The notes under the pieces are model-generated. The model did no database searches, was not told the DNA's origin, and saw nothing but the letters and a program-made list of their open reading frames with translations. A DNA stretch of 26,924 bases from JAVVPO01 sp036655715 (GTDB lineage Bacteria; Bacillota; Clostridia; Lachnospirales; Cellulosilyticaceae): positions 1 through 26,924 of the forward strand of contig JAVVPO010000026.1 in NCBI GenBank assembly GCA_036655715.1, in the 5' to 3' direction. This document shows, piece by piece, positions 22,315 through 26,924 of this stretch (positions are counted from its first letter, which is position 1; each line of letters starts with the position of its first letter). The translations under genes and the position numbers were made by a program.

Positions 22315-22343
22315 TTGACATCTTTTTTTTTTTCATATATACT
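22315..22343 (+). promoter_or_regulatory. Sigma-A promoter of the SAM riboswitch-metNIQ operon
   Basis: TTGACA (22315-22320), 17-base spacer made mostly of T's, TATACT (22338-22343). The -35 is perfect and the -10 differs by one base. Confidence 0.8.
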
Positions 22344-22385
22344 ACTTCCATGCACAGAATAGTGTTTTTTAATTAAATAATTTTA

Positions 22386-22483
22386 ATCATCCAGAGTGGT
22401 GGAGGGAACTGGCCCGATGAAACCCGGCAACCTGCTTGCAAAAGTACAGGTGCTAATTCCAGCTGCTATTGCAGGGAGATGAC
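22386..22483 (+). promoter_or_regulatory. SAM-I (S-box) riboswitch
   Basis: The conserved core is in order: CCAGAGTGGTGGAGGGAACTGGCCC near 22391-22415, GATGAAACCCGGCAACC, GGTGCTAATTCCAGC, and GGGAGATGA. The P1 stem pairs TCATC (22387-22391) with GATGA (22478-22482). It precedes methionine-import genes; high SAM should stabilise the aptamer and favour the terminator at 22493-22524. Confidence 0.97.
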
Positions 22484-22492
22484 TCTATGTAT

Positions 22493-22524
22493 AACCTCTT
22501 TCTATAAGCAGAAAGAGGTTTTTT
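22493..22524 (+). terminator. SAM riboswitch-controlled terminator
   Basis: AACCTCTTTCT (22493-22503) pairs over 11 bases with AGAAAGAGGTT (22510-22520), then a T-run to 22524. It lies 10 bases after the aptamer and 39 bases before metN. Confidence 0.9.
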
Positions 22525-22562
22525 GTTTATCCAAAATTAATTTACACAGAAAGGAGATTGTT

Positions 22563-23570
22563 ATGATTAAACTCAATAATGTTTCCAAAGAATTTCATAA
22601 TAATTCTCAGGTTATTTATGCGCTTAAAGATGTTTCTTTAGAAGTACAAAAAGGTGATATTTTTGGTATTATCGGCTTTAGTGGAGCTGGTAAATCTACT
22701 CTTTTAAGATGTCTTAACCGTTTAGAAGAACCTACTACTGGAGATATTTATATCAACAATCAAAATATTACTTTATTAAGCGCTCTTGAACTTAGAGATC
22801 TTCGCAAAGATATGGGTATGATTTTCCAAAACTTTGCACTGATGCAAAGAAAAACAGTCTCACAAAATATTGCCTTAGCTTTCAAATTAGCTGGTCGTCC
22901 TATCGATCAATCTAAGATTGATGAACTTCTTGAGTTAGTAGAACTTACTGACAAAAAAAATCATTATCCGAATCAACTAAGTGGTGGACAAAAGCAACGT
23001 GTGGGGATTGCTAGATCTTTAGTTACCCATCCTTCTATTCTTTTATGTGATGAGGCCACTTCCGCTCTTGATCCACGCACTACCCAGTCTATCTTAAACC
23101 TTCTTGCTAAGATTAACAAAACATTAGGAGTTACTATTGTACTCATTACTCACGAAATGGATGTTATTAAACAAATCTGCAACAAGGTTGCTGTTATGGA
23201 AAATGGTCAAATTTTAGAATGTGGGGATGTAAGTCATGTCTTTTCTTCTCCAAAACATCCTACTACTAAACAATTTGCTTGGCATACTGGAAAAGACCTA
23301 CCAACAGCATTTTTATCTCGTGATAGCAAACACTTACTTGTAAGACTAACTTACAAACAAGATAAAGTCGGTACAGCCTTACTAAGCCAAGTGATTAAAA
23401 AGTTTGATATTGATGCTAATATTTTACAAGGTGGTATCGACGCTCTTCATGATGCTATTATCGGTAACCTCATTGTTGAATTTAGTGGTGAAAAAGAAGA
23501 AATTTATAAAGCACTTACTTACATAGAAGAATATGGTGGTGCATGGGAAAGGGTGAATGACATTGACTAA
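22563..23570 (+). CDS. metN: MetN, methionine ABC importer ATPase
   Basis: A 335-residue cytoplasmic ABC ATPase. Walker A is GFSGAGKST (38-46), the signature LSGGQKQRVG, Walker B ILLCDEATSALD, and the H-loop ITHEMDV. After the ATPase core, residues about 255-335 form the C-terminal NIL domain that binds methionine and inhibits transport when internal methionine is high. The start at 22563 follows AAGGAG by 6 bases; a longer frame upstream would run through the terminator of the riboswitch and is rejected. First gene of metNIQ, overlapping metI by 14 bases. Confidence 0.96.
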   Translation: MIKLNNVSKEFHNNSQVIYALKDVSLEVQKGDIFGIIGFSGAGKSTLLRCLNRLEEPTTGDIYINNQNITLLSALELRDLRKDMGMIFQNFALMQRKTVSQNIALAFKLAGRPIDQSKIDELLELVELTDKKNHYPNQLSGGQKQRVGIARSLVTHPSILLCDEATSALDPRTTQSILNLLAKINKTLGVTIVLITHEMDVIKQICNKVAVMENGQILECGDVSHVFSSPKHPTTKQFAWHTGKDLPTAFLSRDSKHLLVRLTYKQDKVGTALLSQVIKKFDIDANILQGGIDALHDAIIGNLIVEFSGEKEEIYKALTYIEEYGGAWERVNDID

Positions 23571-24222
23571 TACAGAGTTATTATTAAAACTTATACCTGA
23601 AGCATTATTTCAAACACTCTACATGGTACTTGCTTCAACTATTATATCTGGTATCATTGGAACACCTATTGGTATACTCCTTTGCCTAACAGATAGTAAG
23701 GGGCTTTGTCCTAAACAAAGTATTTATACTATTTTTTCTACTATTGTTAATATAGGAAGGTCTTTTCCTTTCTCTATTCTCATTTTCGCTGTTTTTCCAC
23801 TTACACGGTTTATTGTAGGCACAAGCATTGGAACAACAGCAGCTATTGTGCCTCTTAGTATCGCTGCTATTCCTTTTTTTGCAAGACTTATCGAGTCAGC
23901 ACTTAAAGATGTAGATAAAAGTACTATTGAAGCGGCTAAAGCTATGGGAGCTACTACTTTACAGATTGTTAAAGAAGTTATGCTGCCTGAAGCTCTACCT
24001 AGTATTGTATCTGGTATTACCCTTACTTTTATCAGTTTAGTAGGCTACAGTGCAATAGCTGGTCTAGTAGGAGGTGGCGGTCTTGGTCAAGTAGCACATC
24101 GTTACGGCTATATAGGCTGGAATACAACGATTATGGTTATTACCATTGTGATTATTATTATTATTGTTCAGATTATCCAGTGGCTTGGCAATACTTTAGC
24201 CAACAAACTTAGTCGAAAATAA
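23557..24222 (+). CDS. metI: MetI, methionine ABC importer permease
   Basis: A 221-residue MetI-like membrane protein with five transmembrane helices. The permease coupling loop is present: ALKDVDKSTIEAAKAMGATTLQIVKEVMLPEALPSIVSG, with the EAA---G motif conserved (EAAKAMGATTLQ). LIPEALFQTLYMVLASTIISGIIGTPIGILL is typical of MetI. Translation starts inside the metN end, with AAAGGGTG shortly before, so the two are probably coupled. Confidence 0.95.
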   Translation: MTLTNTELLLKLIPEALFQTLYMVLASTIISGIIGTPIGILLCLTDSKGLCPKQSIYTIFSTIVNIGRSFPFSILIFAVFPLTRFIVGTSIGTTAAIVPLSIAAIPFFARLIESALKDVDKSTIEAAKAMGATTLQIVKEVMLPEALPSIVSGITLTFISLVGYSAIAGLVGGGGLGQVAHRYGYIGWNTTIMVITIVIIIIIVQIIQWLGNTLANKLSRK

Positions 24223-24269
24223 TTAACTTTTAAATACAATAACTATTCAAATCAAAGGAGATGTAATTT

Positions 24270-25076
24270 ATGAAAAAAACATTATTAGCTTTATGTCTTG
24301 GTCTTACAGGTCTATTAACTTTAACTGGCTGTAGCGTAGATAATTCTACTTCCAATAGCCCTGTTATTAAAATTGGTGCAACATCTGATCCACATGCCAA
24401 CATTCTTAAAGTAGTTAAACCTATTTTAGCTGAGCAAGGTATAGAACTTGATATTCAAGTAATTGATGATTATCAATTACTTAACAGGGCACTTAATGAT
24501 GGTGAAATCGATGCAAATTTCTTCCAACACGTTCCATTTCTAGAAGAACAAATCGCTTCTGGTGGATATGACATTGTTGAATTTGGCAAAGTACATATCG
24601 AACCATTAGGTGTTTATTCTGACAAAATTACTACTTTAGAGGAAATCAAAGACGGTGCAACTATCGCTGTTCCTAACGATGCAACGAACGAAGCTCGTGC
24701 CTTAGCTTTACTTCATAAGTATGGTGTTATCAAATTGGATGACCCAACTAATCTTTCTGCAACAGTTATCAATATTGTAGAAAACCCAAAAAATATTACT
24801 TTCCACGAAATTGATGCTGCTATGCTTGCTCGTACGCTTCCTGATGTAGATGCTGCTGTTATTAACACAAACTATGCTTTATCAGCTAGTCTTAATCCTC
24901 TTGAAGATGCACTCGCTCTTGAAGAAAGCGATTCTCCTTATGCTAATATTTTAGCTATTCGTAGCCAAGACGTGGAACGCTCAGAGTTAAAAGCCTTACA
25001 AGCAGCTATTACTAGTGATACTGTTCGTGAGTTTATTGAAACAGAATACCAAGGAGCAGTTATCCCTGTATTTTAA
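24270..25076 (+). CDS. metQ: MetQ, methionine-binding lipoprotein
   Basis: A 268-residue NlpA/MetQ-family substrate-binding lipoprotein. The signal ends LTLTGCS; Cys21 is the lipid-modified residue. The mature part contains IKIGATSDPHANILKVVKPIL, ELDIQVIDDYQLLNRALNDGEIDANFFQHVPFLEEQ and AAVINTNYAL, all family marks. It supplies L-methionine (possibly also D-Met) to MetNI on the outer side of the membrane. AAGGAG lies 9 bases before the start. It is the last gene of the SAM-controlled operon and ends in a strong terminator. Confidence 0.95.
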   Translation: MKKTLLALCLGLTGLLTLTGCSVDNSTSNSPVIKIGATSDPHANILKVVKPILAEQGIELDIQVIDDYQLLNRALNDGEIDANFFQHVPFLEEQIASGGYDIVEFGKVHIEPLGVYSDKITTLEEIKDGATIAVPNDATNEARALALLHKYGVIKLDDPTNLSATVINIVENPKNITFHEIDAAMLARTLPDVDAAVINTNYALSASLNPLEDALALEESDSPYANILAIRSQDVERSELKALQAAITSDTVREFIETEYQGAVIPVF

Positions 25077-25078
25077 TC

Positions 25079-25118
25079 AAAAAAATAAGGCAGATATTCA
25101 TATCTGCCTTATTTTTTT
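25079..25118. terminator. Bidirectional terminator between metQ and the convergent gene
   Basis: An 18-bp perfect stem (25079-25096 with 25101-25118) around the 4-base loop TTCA. The minus-strand gene's stop codon (25109-25111) lies inside the stem, so terminator and coding end share sequence. Confidence 0.85.
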
Positions 25119-26062
25119 GATTCTATTTCTAGTACATCTAAAATCTGTACTTCTCTATTTCTCATCCCTACTTTGTGTGTAACTCTCTGCGAGCTACGAA
25201 CCATCCCATCTGACAAATACGTATTCATGTCGACTTGTGTTATAACCAAACACTCTTGATTATTATCTGCCAATGTAATGCCTATTACTAGAGAATTAAT
25301 AACTTCTCTAGTAATATTTTGTTCTTTCAATTTTTCTAATTCCTGATATTGCCTTTTACTATATCTTTCATCTTCTATCAAAAATGGCTTTATATAATTA
25401 AAATCACTGGATTCTACAGCCTCTTTATAGGCGCTTAAATAATCATTCATATATTTTAGTACAGCCTGTGTATAATATATTTTATTTAAATCTATCTCAT
25501 TATTCTCCCCTTTATTTTTTATAATTTGTGCTCTGTTTTTAGGAATCAATAAGGCCTTACTCCATCTATCTTCAAATTCCTCTGATGAATTCCCCCATCC
25601 ATTCACTACTTTCATCATACTAATCATAATCTCTCGTTTAAGATGATCCTCATTCCCTTTAATCACCTCTACCCCGAAAGGCAATACATAAAACTGATCC
25701 TCTTGATTTTCTTGTATCACCACATAGTAAGTATATAAATCTGTACTATGTCCCTGACTAATTGCTACAGTATTAACCTCTATCAAATATCTCTTGTATT
25801 GATCATGCGAAATCAGTTCGCTTTCTATTACTACCATTGCATGTCCTTCAATAGGATACTGATCAACTACCTTATTGGCAAACTGCTCTATTTCTTCCTT
25901 CTTAGCTTCAGATAGCAAAATCTCTTCTTCCTTATTCACACTCTCTTCTCTATTTCTTTTATGATTTACTTGCACTATACATACCACTGTATATGAAATT
26001 ATAATAAAAATACTTAATAAAATACCTATTATTATTTTTTTTTGTTTTTTTCTATTTATCAC
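25109..26062 (-). CDS. Membrane-anchored protein of unknown function, NTF2-like C-terminus possible
   Basis: A 317-residue protein. A single N-terminal membrane helix (residues about 9-31) with positively charged residues before it predicts a type II anchor and an outside domain. Residues 40-60 are acidic (SVNKEEEILLSEAKKEE). The middle (70-180) holds short strands (GHAMVVIESELISHD; LYTYYVVIQ). Residues about 194-315 (AVLKYMNDYLSAYKEAVESSDFNYIKPFLIED, ending EVQILDVLEI) look like an NTF2-like or TcaA-C-terminal-like fold: one long helix pair followed by a beta-sheet. The start is GTG at 26062, with GAGGTGAT upstream. I do not recognise a family with certainty. It is convergent with metQ. Confidence 0.65.
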   Translation of the reverse strand: MINRKKQKKIIIGILLSIFIIISYTVVCIVQVNHKRNREESVNKEEEILLSEAKKEEIEQFANKVVDQYPIEGHAMVVIESELISHDQYKRYLIEVNTVAISQGHSTDLYTYYVVIQENQEDQFYVLPFGVEVIKGNEDHLKREIMISMMKVVNGWGNSSEEFEDRWSKALLIPKNRAQIIKNKGENNEIDLNKIYYTQAVLKYMNDYLSAYKEAVESSDFNYIKPFLIEDERYSKRQYQELEKLKEQNITREVINSLVIGITLADNNQECLVITQVDMNTYLSDGMVRSSQRVTHKVGMRNREVQILDVLEIESKK

Positions 26063-26177
26063 CTTATCACCTCTAAGTAAGTTCCTTATTTTATATTATG
26101 ACATATAATTTTTAACAAATTATAAATTATCTTTTTTTCTTAAAGAAACTTTTCACTTTGACCCGATAAGCCTTTTC

Positions 26178-26924
26178 TTATAAATTAATATCTAATACCA
26201 CTGGGCAATGATCTGAGCCCATTATCTCTTTATGGATATCTACTGAAACCAAATGTTCTTGGAGGCTAGTAGAAGTACAAATATAGTCTATGCGCCACCC
26301 TACATTATTTGTTCGTGCATTAAATCTATAAGACCACCATGAATAGGCACCTTCTGTATCAGGATAGAAATATCTATAAGTATCTATAAATCCAGCTTCT
26401 ACCAATGAAGTCATTTGATCTCTTTCTTCTTTTGTAAATCCAGCGTTTTTAGTGTTACTTTTAGGATTTTTTAAATCTATTTCTTTATGTGCTACATTTA
26501 AGTCTCCGCAAAATACCACCGGCTTTCTAGTTTCTAGATTTTTCAGGTGATTTCTGAAGGCTTCATCCCAAGTCATACGATAATCTAGTCTCTTTAATTC
26601 TTGTTGAGAATTAGGTGTATAAACCGTCACCATGAAAAACTTCTCAAATTCTAAAGTAATCACTCTACCTTCTGTATCATGTTCTAAAATTCCTAATCCA
26701 TACTGGACTTTCAAAGGCTCTTTTTTAGTGAAAATAGCGGTTCCTGAGTAACCCTTTTTCTCTGCATAGTTCCAGTACTGATGATATCCTGGTAAGTCTA
26801 ACGCCAATTGCCCCTGCTGTAATTTAGTTTCTTGCAGGCAAAAAACATCTGCATCTACTTCATTAAAATAATCTACAAAACCTTTTGTCACACAGGCCCT
26901 TATACCATTCACATTCCATGAAAT
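26178..26924 (-). CDS. xth: Exodeoxyribonuclease III (C-terminal 249 codons, runs off the window)
   Basis: An AP endonuclease/3'-5' exonuclease of the ExoIII (EEP) family that removes blocked 3' ends and cleaves abasic sites. The frame continues to the window edge, beginning ISWNVNGIRAC, the usual start motif whose MKF lies beyond. Catalytic motifs: LQETKL (metal Glu), TPNSQQELKRLDYR (Tyr and Asn region), CGDLNVAHKEIDL (Asp, Asn), NVGWRIDYI and GSDHCPV (Asp-His). The usual protein is 250-255 residues, so only a few residues are missing. No terminator was recognised in the 115 bases before the next gene downstream on this strand. Confidence 0.93.
   Translation of the reverse strand: MSWNVNGIRACVTKGFVDYFNEVDADVFCLQETKLQQGQLALDLPGYHQYWNYAEKKGYSGTAIFTKKEPLKVQYGLGILEHDTEGRVITLEFEKFFMVTVYTPNSQQELKRLDYRMTWDEAFRNHLKNLETRKPVVFCGDLNVAHKEIDLKNPKSNTKNAGFTKEERDQMTSLVEAGFIDTYRYFYPDTEGAYSWWSYRFNARTNNVGWRIDYICTSTSLQEHLVSVDIHKEIMGSDHCPVVLDINL

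Noticed and set aside
22479..22562. 28-codon N-terminal extension of metN upstream of 22563
   Set aside because: It would be translated from inside the SAM riboswitch through its terminator stem; a strong SD directly precedes 22563.

Overview
The window looks like chromosome from a spore-forming, strictly anaerobic, low-GC Clostridia. The composition is strongly AT-rich, Shine-Dalgarno sites are strong and purine-rich (AGGAGG type), there are sporulation genes (PdaA-type deacetylase, GerMN lipoprotein), an [FeFe]-hydrogenase-like sensor, and Firmicute-type RNA switches. A Lachnospirales relative such as Cellulosilyticum is my impression from gene style; it was not tested. Nothing points to a phage, an insertion sequence, CRISPR or a plasmid; this is mostly core and shell genome with small scars.

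Layout. 1-302: 3' strand start of an RluF-type pseudouridine synthase, cut by the window edge. 303-824: no large gene, but a compact plus-strand unit (about 644-760: extended -10 promoter, two hairpins, C-rich loops, terminator) that reads as an unannotated small RNA. 825-2879: TPR protein and Gfo/Idh/MocA oxidoreductase. 3063-5564: PdaA deacetylase, SLH surface protein, a small chagasin-like protein, and a rhodanese. 5565-5985: a frameshifted remnant of a GT51 peptidoglycan glycosyltransferase. 5986-6447: MgtC/SapB membrane protein. 6543-9588: cobalamin riboswitch plus cbiMNQO, a cobalt ECF transporter. 9693-11015: MATE exporter. 11242-13310: glmS with its glmS ribozyme and promoter. 13407-16603: a three-gene operon with a good sigma-A promoter, encoding a 2Fe-2S thioredoxin-like ferredoxin, an [FeFe]-hydrogenase-like/PAS protein and a PP2C/SpoIIE-type phosphatase. 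16743-18128: second MATE exporter. 18288-19063: secreted Lys/Pro-repeat protein interrupted by a 100-N assembly gap. 19222-22057: small zinc-ribbon protein, transglutaminase-like protein, GerMN lipoprotein. 22315-25076: SAM-I riboswitch plus metNIQ. 25109-26062: membrane-anchored protein of unknown role. 26178-26924: exodeoxyribonuclease III, cut by the window edge.

How the parts work together. Three small-molecule-sensing RNAs control three supply lines: B12 level controls cobalt import, GlcN6P controls amino-sugar synthesis, and SAM level controls methionine import. The hydrogenase-like protein retains all four candidate H-cluster cysteines but carries a PAS domain and lies directly before a phosphatase gene, so it is best read as a redox/H2 sensor feeding a serine/threonine dephosphorylation switch (a group C 'HydS'-type arrangement). 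Several genes concern the envelope or sporulation, and two of them (pdaA and the small zinc-ribbon gene) have upstream sequences resembling forespore sigma-F/sigma-G promoters.

The most novel-looking items are the small RNA candidate, whose C-rich loop can pair over 8 nt with the Shine-Dalgarno region of the hydrogenase-sensor operon; the GT51 remnant; the chagasin-like protein in which the protease-inhibiting loops are replaced by cysteines; and the sensor operon itself.
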